From contig NZ_PTJC01000005.1 of NCBI RefSeq assembly GCF_002934605.1, positions 930,001 through 994,000 on the forward strand: a stretch of DNA of 64,000 nt, written 5' to 3'. Below, piece after piece: positions 41,155 through 49,535 of this stretch (its first letter is position 1; every line of letters begins with the position of its first letter). The DNA comes from Neolewinella xylanilytica (GTDB lineage Bacteria > Bacteroidota > Bacteroidia > Chitinophagales > Saprospiraceae). The notes under the pieces are model-generated. The model ran no database searches. It worked only from the letters and a program-made list of their open reading frames with translations, and was not told the origin of the DNA. The position numbers and the translations under genes are program-made.

Positions 41155-41186
41155 GCCCCGTCATTGGTTTCGCTTCGCAACTGGAA

Positions 41187-41480
41187 GGCATGGGAGGGGG
41201 GTGTCGCTTCGCGACGTAAAGGGGTTCAACACAGAGGGGCACGGAGTACGGCACGGAGGTTCCACGGAGGGGAGGTAGGCAGCGTTGGTGCTGCGCACTA
41301 AGGGTTACCGCCGAGGCGCGGAGAAGCGCTGAGTTTCGCAGAGGGGTACGGCGCTTGGAAAACCACAAGCAGAACAGCGGACACCGGACCTTCGGATAAT
41401 TATGCCTAACGGCCACCGAGAATCCCGGCCCTGGAAGGGACGTCTTGGAATAGCAAGGTCTGCAGCGAGCGGAGGGCATC
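41187..41480 (-). repeat. Dispersed intergenic repeat (inverted copy of 35744-36038)
   Basis: In reverse complement this region repeats the module order of 35744-36038: CTCGCTGCAGACC, GTCCCTTCCAGGGCCGG, GCGGTAACCCTTAGTGCGCAGCACCA, CTACCTCCCC, CTCCGTGCCGTACTC, and GTCGC-GAA-GCGAC (41203-41215). In both places it starts just after the stop of the gene nearest the GCGAC hairpin. The rest of 41155-41627 has no gene I can support. Confidence 0.8.
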
Positions 41481-41558
41481 GCGGACCAACCCTCTCTTTT
41501 CCAAAAACGGGCCTCGATTCCAATAAATGGAAACTATTCAGCGATGCATATAGTGTAA

Positions 41559-41573
41559 CTGTATGCAATACAG
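41559..41573. promoter_or_regulatory. Short inverted repeat upstream of the polysaccharide locus
   Basis: CTGTAT-GCA-ATACAG, a 6-bp perfect inverted repeat with a 3-base spacer, lies 14 bases before the candidate sigma-54 box at 41587. CTGTAT occurs again at 41592-41597. It may be an operator; it is too close to be a classical enhancer site. Confidence 0.35.
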
Positions 41574-41586
41574 GGTATTAGGTTTC

Positions 41587-41602
41587 TGTCACTGTATTTG
41601 CA
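41587..41602 (+). promoter_or_regulatory. Candidate sigma-54-like promoter of the first polysaccharide operon
   Basis: TGTCAC, five bases, TTGCA. The -12 box is perfect and spacing exact, but the second G of the invariant -24 GG is T, a serious flaw. Alternatively TATTTGCA may be read as a -7 box. The following ATG (41628) is 27 bases beyond the GC, as at the other two candidates in the locus. Confidence 0.3.
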
Positions 41603-41627
41603 GCTACCGGGTATCACCACCCGTAGC

Positions 41628-43910
41628 ATGAAAAGCGTCTCTCTCACAACACCGGTCCGGATAGCCGGCCAACCCGTTCGGGTCCTGTTCATTGCCAATC
41701 CGGATGGAAGACCCCGGTGGGTGTGGCCGGCCGATGCGCGGCGACCGACGTTTCTGAGCTTTTATCCGGCGGTGACGCTCCGGCAGCGTGCCTTCCGGCT
41801 GGCCGTGCGGCTGATCTTTATGCTAGGGTTACAGCGCCTGGTTTTCTCCTCGGTGGTCATCGATCGGCCGGAAATGGCAGGGGAGTCCGACTGGGCACTC
41901 TTTACCGGGACCACCGGGCCCAACCGCAAGGAGGTGCTTATCCGCGACCGCCAGACCGTCGTGAAGATCGCCGTGGGGCCCGATTCGCAGGATAACCTGG
42001 CCAACGAAGCCCGTACTCTGAAAAAGCTGGAAGGGGCAAAGACCCCGCTGCCATTCGTTTACCCGAACCTGGTGCACTACGCGGACCATCGCTTGTCCAT
42101 TACCCGGCTCGCCGATTACGGTACCTGGGATACCATCACGCCCGACCACATTGAAGCCTTGCGGTCGTTGCGGGCCGGGTTCTCCGAACAGGGGGGGCTG
42201 CATACGTGGCCGGAGTGGATCGCGACGAACGAACGACTCACCGCCCTGGAAGCCGGGTCCGATACGCGTATTCCCGGTCGGCTACTCACGGACTTGCTTG
42301 TGCTCGCCGCTGCTTTCGATCCCGTTCGGCCCGTTCGGTACGGTCTTTCCCACGGTGATTTCACCCCCTGGAACACCCTGCGCACCGACGGCCGGCAGCT
42401 CGGCATTATCGACTGGGAACTAGCCCGGGAACAAACCCCCGTCGGTTACGACTATTTCCACTTCCACCTCCAGCAGGGCATCATGGTGGAGCGGAAAAGC
42501 TGGAGCCGCATCTACGCCGATATCCACGCCGGACTCACCCCCCTGGTCAAACTCGCCGTATTCGGATCCATCCGGGTGAACGTCGACCGCTACCTGCGGC
42601 TGTACCTCCTTCACCACCTTACGTACTACCTCTCCGTCTATACCCGTCAGGAAGTATGGCACCCGCAAATTCACTGGCAACTGGAGGTCTGGCGGGATGC
42701 TCTCGGTGACCTGACGCCCTCCGGGCACGGCCGCCCGCAACTGATCGCCAGCCTGTTCGCCGCCCTGGCCGGGGTCGACTACGCCGTGCTCAAACTCGGT
42801 GACGGGGACCCGGCGGACCTCCCTCCCGACAGCGACCTGGATATCCTCCTGTCGCGGACCGCGGCCGAAACCCTCATCGCGCGCATCCAAAGCTTTCGCG
42901 GCGTGGACCGGGTACGCATCGTCCGTAAAAGCTTCATGGCCTCGCTGGCGATCGTCCTCTCCAACGGACAGCTGCTGCACCTGGACCTCATCTGGAAACT
43001 GAAGCGGAAGGCTACCGTCTTCCTCGAGGCCGCCACCCTCATTGAAGGCGCGCGCGTCAATGCACACGGCATCCGCGTGGTGAACGAGCGCGATACCGCC
43101 GACTACCTGCGCTTGTTCTACGGCCTCAACGGACAGCCGATCCCGGAGAAATACGCCGTCCCGGGCGGGGAGCTACCGGTATTACCGATCCAGTCCAACC
43201 GGGGCTGGCAGAAATGGCGGAACCGGTTCGATTACGTCCAAGACACCCTGCTGACCGCCTGGCGCGACCGGGGGTTCGTGGTAACCTTTAGCGGAGTCGA
43301 CGGTGCCGGAAAGAGCACCGTGATCGGGGAAGTGACCCAACTGATCGATAAACGGATTCGGCGCCCGGTCAAGGTGCTGCGCCACCGGCCCTCCGTATTG
43401 CCCATCCTCAGCGCCTACGTACACGGCAAGGAGGGCGCCGAACAGCGGAGCGTGGAACGCCTTCCCCGCACCGGTAACAACCGCAACCTTCTTTCCTCCC
43501 TGCTGCGCTTCGGCTATTACTTCACCGATTATCTCTTCGGCCAGGCTTACGTGTACGTACGCTACGTCCTGCGCGGCTACGCCGTGGTTTACGATCGCTA
43601 CTACTACGACTTCGTCCTGGACGCGCGGCGCAGCAATATCGAACTGCCCGCCATTGTGCCCCGCCTGGGCCTGCCGCTGCTGATGAAGCCGCGCTACAAT
43701 TTCTTCCTCTACGCCGATCCGGATACCATCCTGGCGCGCAAACAGGAGCTCGACCGGGCTACGATCGTCGACCTCACCAACCGCTACCGGGCGCTCTTCC
43801 GGGACTGCCAGGACCGCTATCCCCGCCACGTATTTGCCAGCGTGGAGAACGTCGAGCTGGCGGAAACCCTGGCTACCGTGCGCGAAACCCTGCAAACCTC
43901 GATCAAGTAG
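41628..43910 (+). CDS. Three-domain fusion: aminoglycoside-phosphotransferase-like kinase, nucleotidyltransferase-like, thymidylate-kinase-like
   Basis: 760 residues. Domain 1 (about 1-370) resembles APH/choline kinases: SHGDFTPWNTL with H242 and D244, and IIDWELA with D262, the catalytic and metal motifs. Domain 2 (about 385-520) has DSDLDILL (D401, D403, D405) and LHLDLIW (D453), a nucleotidyltransferase-like metal triad. Domain 3 (about 545-760) has the P-loop GVDGAGKST (556-564) and a VVYDRYYYDF motif as in dTMP kinase. All three sites look intact. It opens the polysaccharide locus, so phosphorylated or nucleotide-linked sugars are plausible substrates, but the reaction is unknown. ATG 41628 is preferred over TTG 41598, which lies in the promoter. 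Confidence 0.8.
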   Translation: MKSVSLTTPVRIAGQPVRVLFIANPDGRPRWVWPADARRPTFLSFYPAVTLRQRAFRLAVRLIFMLGLQRLVFSSVVIDRPEMAGESDWALFTGTTGPNRKEVLIRDRQTVVKIAVGPDSQDNLANEARTLKKLEGAKTPLPFVYPNLVHYADHRLSITRLADYGTWDTITPDHIEALRSLRAGFSEQGGLHTWPEWIATNERLTALEAGSDTRIPGRLLTDLLVLAAAFDPVRPVRYGLSHGDFTPWNTLRTDGRQLGIIDWELAREQTPVGYDYFHFHLQQGIMVERKSWSRIYADIHAGLTPLVKLAVFGSIRVNVDRYLRLYLLHHLTYYLSVYTRQEVWHPQIHWQLEVWRDALGDLTPSGHGRPQLIASLFAALAGVDYAVLKLGDGDPADLPPDSDLDILLSRTAAETLIARIQSFRGVDRVRIVRKSFMASLAIVLSNGQLLHLDLIWKLKRKATVFLEAATLIEGARVNAHGIRVVNERDTADYLRLFYGLNGQPIPEKYAVPGGELPVLPIQSNRGWQKWRNRFDYVQDTLLTAWRDRGFVVTFSGVDGAGKSTVIGEVTQLIDKRIRRPVKVLRHRPSVLPILSAYVHGKEGAEQRSVERLPRTGNNRNLLSSLLRFGYYFTDYLFGQAYVYVRYVLRGYAVVYDRYYYDFVLDARRSNIELPAIVPRLGLPLLMKPRYNFFLYADPDTILARKQELDRATIVDLTNRYRALFRDCQDRYPRHVFASVENVELAETLATVRETLQTSIK

Positions 43911-43912
43911 GT

Positions 43913-44650
43913 ATGAAAACGCTACTGACCCGCCTCATCCGGCTGCGTAACCCGCAATTCGCCTTCGCGGAGGGATTCGATGGCCGCATGGTGCTGAGCT
44001 TCCTGGTGGTTACCGGGCTATCCTTCCTGCGGGGGTTGACGATGCTCCTGCGCTTCCGCCGCCCCCGCTTTATGCTGATGGGGCCGGGCGTCCGCCTGCG
44101 CTACGCCCACCGGATCCATTACGGCCAATTCCTCAAACTCGGCCGCGGCGTGACCGTCGAGGCCCTGGGCACCGAAGGAATAACCTTCGGGAACAACGTA
44201 AGCATCGGCGACTGGAGCAAGGTGGTCGTCAGCACCACCCCCGGCGATCCGGGCTGCTTTATCCGCATCGGCCATAACGTCGGTATCGGGGAGTACGCCT
44301 ACCTCGGTGGGGCCGGCGGACTGACCATCGGCGACGACTGCATCGTGGGGCAGTACTTCAGCTGCCACCCCGAGAATCACCACTTCGCCTCCCTTACCAC
44401 CCCCATCCGCCAACAGGGCGTGAAGCGGGAAGGAATCCGTATCGGGGAGGATTGCTGGATCGGCGCCCGCGTCTCGGTGCTGGACGGCGTCACCGTCGGG
44501 GCGCACTCGGTGATTGCCGCGGGGGCGGTGGTTACCCGTTCCTTCCCGCCCTACAGCATCATCGGCGGCGTACCCGCCCGCCCCATCGGCAACCGCCTGA
44601 CCCCCAACCCCTCCCCGCAACCCGAACCCGAAGCCGTACCCGCAACATGA
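43913..44650 (+). CDS. Left-handed beta-helix (hexapeptide) acyltransferase
   Basis: 245 residues. After an N-terminal hydrophobic stretch (about 25-45) the protein shows imperfect hexapeptide repeats: ITFGNNVSIGDWSKVVV, CFIRIGHNVGIGEYAYLGGAGGLTIGDDCIVGQYFS, the histidine-containing HPENHHFASL, IRIGEDCWIGARVSVLDGVTVGAHSVIAAGAVVTRSFPPYSIIGGVPAR. This is the classical trimeric O-acetyltransferase fold. It starts 2 bases after the fusion gene and overlaps the next glycosyltransferase by ATGA, so it probably decorates the polysaccharide or its precursor. Confidence 0.87.
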   Translation: MKTLLTRLIRLRNPQFAFAEGFDGRMVLSFLVVTGLSFLRGLTMLLRFRRPRFMLMGPGVRLRYAHRIHYGQFLKLGRGVTVEALGTEGITFGNNVSIGDWSKVVVSTTPGDPGCFIRIGHNVGIGEYAYLGGAGGLTIGDDCIVGQYFSCHPENHHFASLTTPIRQQGVKREGIRIGEDCWIGARVSVLDGVTVGAHSVIAAGAVVTRSFPPYSIIGGVPARPIGNRLTPNPSPQPEPEAVPAT

Positions 44651-45858
44651 AAACCATCCTCTCCACCGCCTACGCCGTCAATCCCTATAAGGGGTCTGAA
44701 GACGGAATGGGCTGGAACTTCGTCTACCAGATCGCCCGCTTCAATCGGGTCATCGCGGTGACCCGGGAGAACAACCGCCCCGCCATCGAACGGTACATGG
44801 CGGAGCACCCCGACCCGGTCTACGCCAACATCCGCTACCTCTACTACGATCTTCCCAGGCACCTGCGTTGGTGGAAGCGGGGCAGCCGGGGGGCCATGCT
44901 TTACTATTTGCTGTGGCAGCGAGGCATCGTGGACTTCGTGCGGCGGCAGGGCCTCGAATTCGACGTCGCCCACAACCTGAACTTCCACAACGACTGGACG
45001 CCCAGCCGCCTCTGGTCCCTCGGGAAGCCCTTCGTCTGGGGACCCATCGGTCATCACCCCCGCATTCCGGCCATCTTCAACCGGACGATGCCGCTGGCCG
45101 ACCGCTGCAAGAACCTACTCACCTGGTCGGTGAAAAATTACTTCTGGAAGTGGAGCCCGGCGCTGCGGAAAACGAAGGAACGGGCCGACTACATCTGGTG
45201 CATGAACGACAGCGTACCCGATACGCTGGGCCTGGCCAACCAGCCGCACCAGGTTTTCCCGAACGTCGGCAACCAGGATTACGGCTGGGCGCCCGACGTG
45301 CCCGCCGGCCCGCCCCACATCCTCTTCGCCGGCCGGCTGGTCCACATGAAGGGCCCCGACCTGGCCGTGGAGGCCTTCGCCGCGTACCGGAAGCGGTACC
45401 CCGACACTGGGGCGACGCTCACCCTGGTGGGCGACGGCCCCGAAAAAGCCCGCCTCCGTACCCTCATCGCGCAACGGGGGCTATCCGACAGCGTGCGGCT
45501 CATCGACTGGATCGAGCGCGACCGACTAATGGAGATGATGCAATCGGCCTCCGTCTTCCTGTTCCCTTCCCACGAAGGAGCCGGCATGGTGGTTCCCGAG
45601 GCCCTCTCCTTCGGGGTGCCGGTGATCACCCTGGAGAACTGCGGCCCGGGCCGATTCGTCGATGCTTCCTGCGGGGTGGTCGTGGCGGGCGACACCTACC
45701 AGGAGGTGGTGGACGGACTCGCCGGCGGGCTGGAGAAGATCCTGCACGCCGGGCCCGATTACCGGTTGCTGCGGCAGGCCGCCCGCGACAAATTTCTTAC
45801 CCGCTTTCACTGGGACAAAAAGGGGGACATCCTGCGCGCCATCTACGCGAGCCTATAA
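44647..45858 (+). CDS. Glycosyltransferase family 4
   Basis: 403 residues, GT-B fold. N-terminal AYAVNPYKGSEDGMGWNFVYQIARFN matches acceptor-side GT4 proteins; the C-terminal donor domain has FAGRLVHMKGPDLAVEAF, VGDGPEKARLR and HEGAGMVVPEALSFGVPVITLENCGPG with the E-x7-E-like retaining motif. ATG 44647 overlaps the stop of the acyltransferase gene. It probably adds a sugar to the lipid-linked repeat unit on the cytoplasmic side. The sugar cannot be named. Confidence 0.9.
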   Translation: MKTILSTAYAVNPYKGSEDGMGWNFVYQIARFNRVIAVTRENNRPAIERYMAEHPDPVYANIRYLYYDLPRHLRWWKRGSRGAMLYYLLWQRGIVDFVRRQGLEFDVAHNLNFHNDWTPSRLWSLGKPFVWGPIGHHPRIPAIFNRTMPLADRCKNLLTWSVKNYFWKWSPALRKTKERADYIWCMNDSVPDTLGLANQPHQVFPNVGNQDYGWAPDVPAGPPHILFAGRLVHMKGPDLAVEAFAAYRKRYPDTGATLTLVGDGPEKARLRTLIAQRGLSDSVRLIDWIERDRLMEMMQSASVFLFPSHEGAGMVVPEALSFGVPVITLENCGPGRFVDASCGVVVAGDTYQEVVDGLAGGLEKILHAGPDYRLLRQAARDKFLTRFHWDKKGDILRAIYASL

Positions 45859-45872
45859 ATCAGTTCACGCCC

Positions 45873-46988
45873 ATGATTCACGCTTTTCACTTACTCAACG
45901 ATTTTAGCGGCTCTCCGAAAGTCCTGCGGCAGGTGCTGCAGGGATTGGCGGCGGAAGGGCACCCCGTCGAACTTCATACCAGCCTGTCCGGGCGGGGTTT
46001 TCTCTCGGATATTCCCGGGGTGGGGCTGCGCGATAATCGCTACCGCTTCATCCAGTCGGTACCCCGACGGCTGTTGCTGTTGCTGTTTTCCCAGGTCTAC
46101 GTGATCGTTTCCGGTTGGAAGCGGGTGCGCGCCACCGACACCGTTTACGTCAATACCCTGCTGCCCTTCGGGGGGGCTATCCTGGGCTGGTTGTGCGGCG
46201 CGCGGGTGATCTACCACCTGCACGAGACCTCCGTGAATCCATGGATGTTCAAGCAGTTTCTGCTTTTCTGGGTCAGGGTGTGCGCGACCGAGGTCATCTA
46301 CGTATCCGATTTTCTGGCGGAGGAGGAGCCGTTGAACAAATCCCGCCACGTCATCTGGAACGCGATTCCGGAGGATTTCTCTCTGCGCGCCGCCGCCCAT
46401 CTCCGGCGGCGGACCACCGTGGAAAACGTACTGATGGTAGCGTCCCTCAAGCGCTACAAGGGCGTGGACGAGTACGTGGCCCTGGCCGATGCTTGCCCGG
46501 AATTCCACTTCGAATTGGTAGTCAACGCGGCTCCCGCGGACATCGCCGCCTACTTTGGCCACCGGAGGCTGCCCGGTAACCTCATCGTCTTTCCCGCCCA
46601 GCAGGACGTACACCCCTTTTACCGGCGGGCGGACGTCGTGGTCAACCTCTCCCGCCCCGACGAGTGGGTGGAAACCTTCGGCCTCACCGCCCTGGAGGGG
46701 ATGGTCTACGGCCTGCCCGTCATCGTGCCGCCGGCGGGGGGCATCGCCGAGATCGTGCCGGTGGGCTATGCCGGTTACCACATCGACGGCCGGAATACCG
46801 AACGGCTGGCGGGCCGGCTGCGGGAATGGCGGTCGAATCCGGACCGCTACCGTAAGCATGGCGCCGGAGCGCGGGAGCAAGCCGGGCAATTCACCGAAAG
46901 CCGTTTCCTGGAACGCATCCTGGCGATAGTTCAAGCTGGCAAGACTTCCGAGCAGCGGAAAACGGTCCAGATGCTGGAAAGCATGTAA
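45873..46988 (+). CDS. Glycosyltransferase family 4
   Basis: 371 residues with short N-terminal motif LLNDFSGSPKVLRQVLQGL (glycine loop), then the donor-site features MVASLKRYKGVDEYVALADACPEF and DEWVETFGLTALEGMVYGLPVIVPPAGGIAEIV. It starts 14 bases after the previous gene, the last of the first operon. A long open frame reaches back to 44868 in this phase, but its first half is only a shadow of the preceding gene. The next gene follows an 84-base AT-rich gap with its own candidate promoter. Confidence 0.9.
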   Translation: MIHAFHLLNDFSGSPKVLRQVLQGLAAEGHPVELHTSLSGRGFLSDIPGVGLRDNRYRFIQSVPRRLLLLLFSQVYVIVSGWKRVRATDTVYVNTLLPFGGAILGWLCGARVIYHLHETSVNPWMFKQFLLFWVRVCATEVIYVSDFLAEEEPLNKSRHVIWNAIPEDFSLRAAAHLRRRTTVENVLMVASLKRYKGVDEYVALADACPEFHFELVVNAAPADIAAYFGHRRLPGNLIVFPAQQDVHPFYRRADVVVNLSRPDEWVETFGLTALEGMVYGLPVIVPPAGGIAEIVPVGYAGYHIDGRNTERLAGRLREWRSNPDRYRKHGAGAREQAGQFTESRFLERILAIVQAGKTSEQRKTVQMLESM

Positions 46989-47032
46989 GTAAAACTATAG
47001 GTAATAGGTTGATCCATAGCTGTTTAGGATAT

Positions 47033-47048
47033 AGGTATATTTTTTGCC
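47033..47048 (+). promoter_or_regulatory. Weak sigma-54-like promoter of the second polysaccharide operon
   Basis: AGGTAT, five bases, TTGCC. GG and GC are at exact -24/-12 spacing, but only half of the -24 box matches. The region (46989-47072) is AT-rich and TATATTTTTTG may instead act as a sigma-70-type -7 box. ATG 47073 is 26 bases after the GC. Confidence 0.25.
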
Positions 47049-47072
47049 ATTCGGTGATTGTCTGCAAATCGA

Positions 47073-48293
47073 ATGAAAATGAAAAGGGAAAACAAAAAGT
47101 TAGCAATTATCGGAACGGTAGGGCTTCCCGCGAAATACGGCGGCTTCGAGACCCTCGCCAGCCACTTGGTGGAGCAGTTGGACCGGCAGTATGACATGAC
47201 GGTGTACTGCTCCGGGAAACAGTATGCCCCCACGAACCGGCCCACGCACTACCGCGGCGCGCGCCTGCATTACCTGCCCCTGGAAGCCAACGGGGTACAG
47301 AGCATTCCCTACGATAGCTGGTCCATCCTGCACGCCTTGCTGTACGCTGATGTCCTGCTTATCCTCGGGGTAGCGGGTGCCTGGATGCTGCCCTTCGTGC
47401 GCCTTTTTACGAATAAGCGCATCATCGTTTCCATCGACGGCATCGAGTGGAAGCGCGACAAGTGGTCCTGGCCCGCCCGCATGTACCTCTACTGGGCGGA
47501 GAAGATCGCCGTAAAGTATTCCCACTGCGACATTTCCGACAACGAATCCATCCAGGACTATACCGCCCTGCGGTACGGTAGCCTCAGCAACGTGATCGAG
47601 TACGGTGCCGATCATACGATGACCGTTCGCCCCGCCCCGGCCGATGTGGAGCGCTATCCCTTCCTGGCGAAGCCGTATGCCTTCAAAGTCTGCCGCATCG
47701 AACCGGAAAACAATCTGGAGATGATCCTACGCGCCTTTAGTGGGTCCGCACCCCTGCCCCTGGTGGTGGTGGGCAACTGGGCGAAGAGCCCATTCGGGCA
47801 GGAGCTGAAAGCGCGGTTCGCAGACCGGGCCAATTTGTTGCTACTCGATCCCATCTACGACCAACGGGAAATCGACCTGCTACGCGGCAACGCGACTTTG
47901 TACGTACACGGGCACAGTGCCGGAGGTACGAACCCCTCGCTGGTGGAGGCCATGTACCTGGGGCTGCCGATCCTGGCCTTCGGCGTCAGCTACAATCGGA
48001 CCACTACGGAGGGGAAAGCGCAGTACTTCGATACCGAGGCGGAACTGAACGAGTGGCTCCTCCGGTCGACAGCGGAAGACTGGCCGGCCATCGGTCGGGC
48101 GATGAAGGAGATTGCCGACCGTCGCTACCGCTGGTCCGTCATTGCGGGCAAGTACCATGCCCTGGTACAGCGCGCCTGCCAGACGGATGAAAAGATCAGC
48201 GTAGTGCCGGCCTTTCAGCACTACAGCCCCGAAGTCCTGACCGAGCACGGCGCCGGCCACCTCGCCACCCACCACATCTTCTACGAAAATTAA
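47073..48293 (+). CDS. Glycosyltransferase with DUF1972 N-terminus (rhamnosyltransferase-like)
   Basis: 406 residues. The N-terminal IIGTVGLPAKYGGFETLASHLVEQL motif defines the DUF1972 group of GT4-type transferases, many of them rhamnosyltransferases of capsule and S-layer glycans. C-terminal part: FKVCRIEPENNLEMILRAF, LLLDPIYDQREIDLLRGNATLYVHGHSAGGTNPSLVEAMYLGLPILAF, with HGHSAGGTNPSLVEAM as the donor-site motif. The sugar is inferred only by family. ATG 47073 is used; a TTG 15 bases upstream would add five residues. Confidence 0.88.
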   Translation: MKMKRENKKLAIIGTVGLPAKYGGFETLASHLVEQLDRQYDMTVYCSGKQYAPTNRPTHYRGARLHYLPLEANGVQSIPYDSWSILHALLYADVLLILGVAGAWMLPFVRLFTNKRIIVSIDGIEWKRDKWSWPARMYLYWAEKIAVKYSHCDISDNESIQDYTALRYGSLSNVIEYGADHTMTVRPAPADVERYPFLAKPYAFKVCRIEPENNLEMILRAFSGSAPLPLVVVGNWAKSPFGQELKARFADRANLLLLDPIYDQREIDLLRGNATLYVHGHSAGGTNPSLVEAMYLGLPILAFGVSYNRTTTEGKAQYFDTEAELNEWLLRSTAEDWPAIGRAMKEIADRRYRWSVIAGKYHALVQRACQTDEKISVVPAFQHYSPEVLTEHGAGHLATHHIFYEN

Positions 48294-48303
48294 GTCCGCG
48301 GTC

Positions 48304-49413
48304 ATGCAACTACGTCTACTCATTTCCCTGGCCCTGGCCTTCCTCATCGTCTACGTCACGGTACCCTATTTGCGCCGCCTGGCCCAAAACCTGCACTGGC
48401 TGGACGAGGCGAACTCCGAGCGCAAGGTGCACACCGACAGCATTCCGCTGGTGGGCGGACCGGCCATGGCCATCGGTATCTTGCTGGCGGTACTGCTCAA
48501 CTTTCCCGGATCGGGTCTCGTCACGGGCTTTACGTTTTCCGTGCTGCTCGGGGGCGGGGTACTACTGATTACCGGAATGGCGGACGATAAGCTCGACTTG
48601 CCTCCCCAGATCAAACTGGGTATCCAGGCTTGCTGTGCCTATTTCTTGTGCCTTCGGGGCATCTACTTTCAGGAGGTTTTCGCCCTGCTGGGCATGGGGG
48701 GACTGCCGGACCTGCTACAGCAAATCCTGAGTTTTCTCTTTATCGTAGGCGTAGTGAATGCTTACAACCTGATCGACGGTATCGACGGACTGGCGGGCAG
48801 TCTGTTCATGGCGGGCTTCGCCTGGCTCGGGGGAGCCAGCCTTTACCTCGGCCACCTGGACATTGCCCTGGTCAGCGGGGTCACGCTGTCCGCCACCGCT
48901 GCCTTTCTTCGGTACAATACGTCCGCGAAGCAGAAGATCTTCATGGGTGACGGGGGTAGCCTTTTCCTAGGGTTTATCCTGGCGGGAGCGAGTATCGCCT
49001 TTTTGGAGCGGGGTGCGACGGATGCCCGGGCGGCCCTGTGGCTCATCGGCAGCTGTTCGGTACTGGCCCTTCCGGTACTGGACGAACTACGGGTATTCGC
49101 CGAGCGCATTGCCGACGGTAAGTCCCCGATGTACGCCGACCGGTCGCACATCCACCACATCCTGCTGCAGATCGATCCAGCGCACCGCTCGGTGCGCCAC
49201 TGGATTCTGCAAATCGTTTTCGCCGTGTTTCTGCTGGCGATGCTCACCTCGTTCTGGCTAGGTGTATGGGGTGGGGTAGGCGTGATCCTGCTGAGTTTGT
49301 TGGGGGTCTTCGCGATCCTGCAGTTACAGCGTGGCATGCACCGCCACCGGGAATCGTTACGGATGCTCGAACGTAGAAATTCCGGGCCGGGGAATAGCAA
49401 ATCGGCGTTTTGA
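48304..49413 (+). CDS. Undecaprenyl-phosphate sugar-1-phosphate transferase (WecA/TagO/MraY family)
   Basis: 369 residues, about ten or eleven membrane helices. Family signatures are GMADDKLDLPPQIKLG (magnesium-binding aspartates), NLIDGIDGLAG, and MGDGGSLFLGFILAG, with the cytoplasmic histidine motif DRSHIHHILL. It transfers HexNAc-1-phosphate from a UDP-sugar to undecaprenyl phosphate and so starts the repeat unit. It lies 10 bases after the glycosyltransferase gene and ends the second operon. The C-terminal tail is basic. Confidence 0.92.
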   Translation: MQLRLLISLALAFLIVYVTVPYLRRLAQNLHWLDEANSERKVHTDSIPLVGGPAMAIGILLAVLLNFPGSGLVTGFTFSVLLGGGVLLITGMADDKLDLPPQIKLGIQACCAYFLCLRGIYFQEVFALLGMGGLPDLLQQILSFLFIVGVVNAYNLIDGIDGLAGSLFMAGFAWLGGASLYLGHLDIALVSGVTLSATAAFLRYNTSAKQKIFMGDGGSLFLGFILAGASIAFLERGATDARAALWLIGSCSVLALPVLDELRVFAERIADGKSPMYADRSHIHHILLQIDPAHRSVRHWILQIVFAVFLLAMLTSFWLGVWGGVGVILLSLLGVFAILQLQRGMHRHRESLRMLERRNSGPGNSKSAF

Positions 49414-49535
49414 AAAATAGATTGCCCCGGTCGAGCGTATTAACAACGTTCCAAGATCGGGTTGACCGTATTTGGTTCATCGCAAGGGATGTTCGCTAAT
49501 CGATTTAGCGCATCCCCGACTTAATCCCAGAAATT

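Noticed and set aside
43261..43910. Stand-alone thymidylate kinase for DNA precursor synthesis
   Set aside because: The P-loop domain is in frame with two upstream domains without an internal start, and its position opening a glycosyltransferase operon argues against a housekeeping role.
44868..46988. A single 706-codon open frame across two glycosyltransferase genes
   Set aside because: Its first 335 codons are an arginine- and proline-rich shadow of the gene at 44647 in another frame. Only the part from ATG 45873 has glycosyltransferase motifs.
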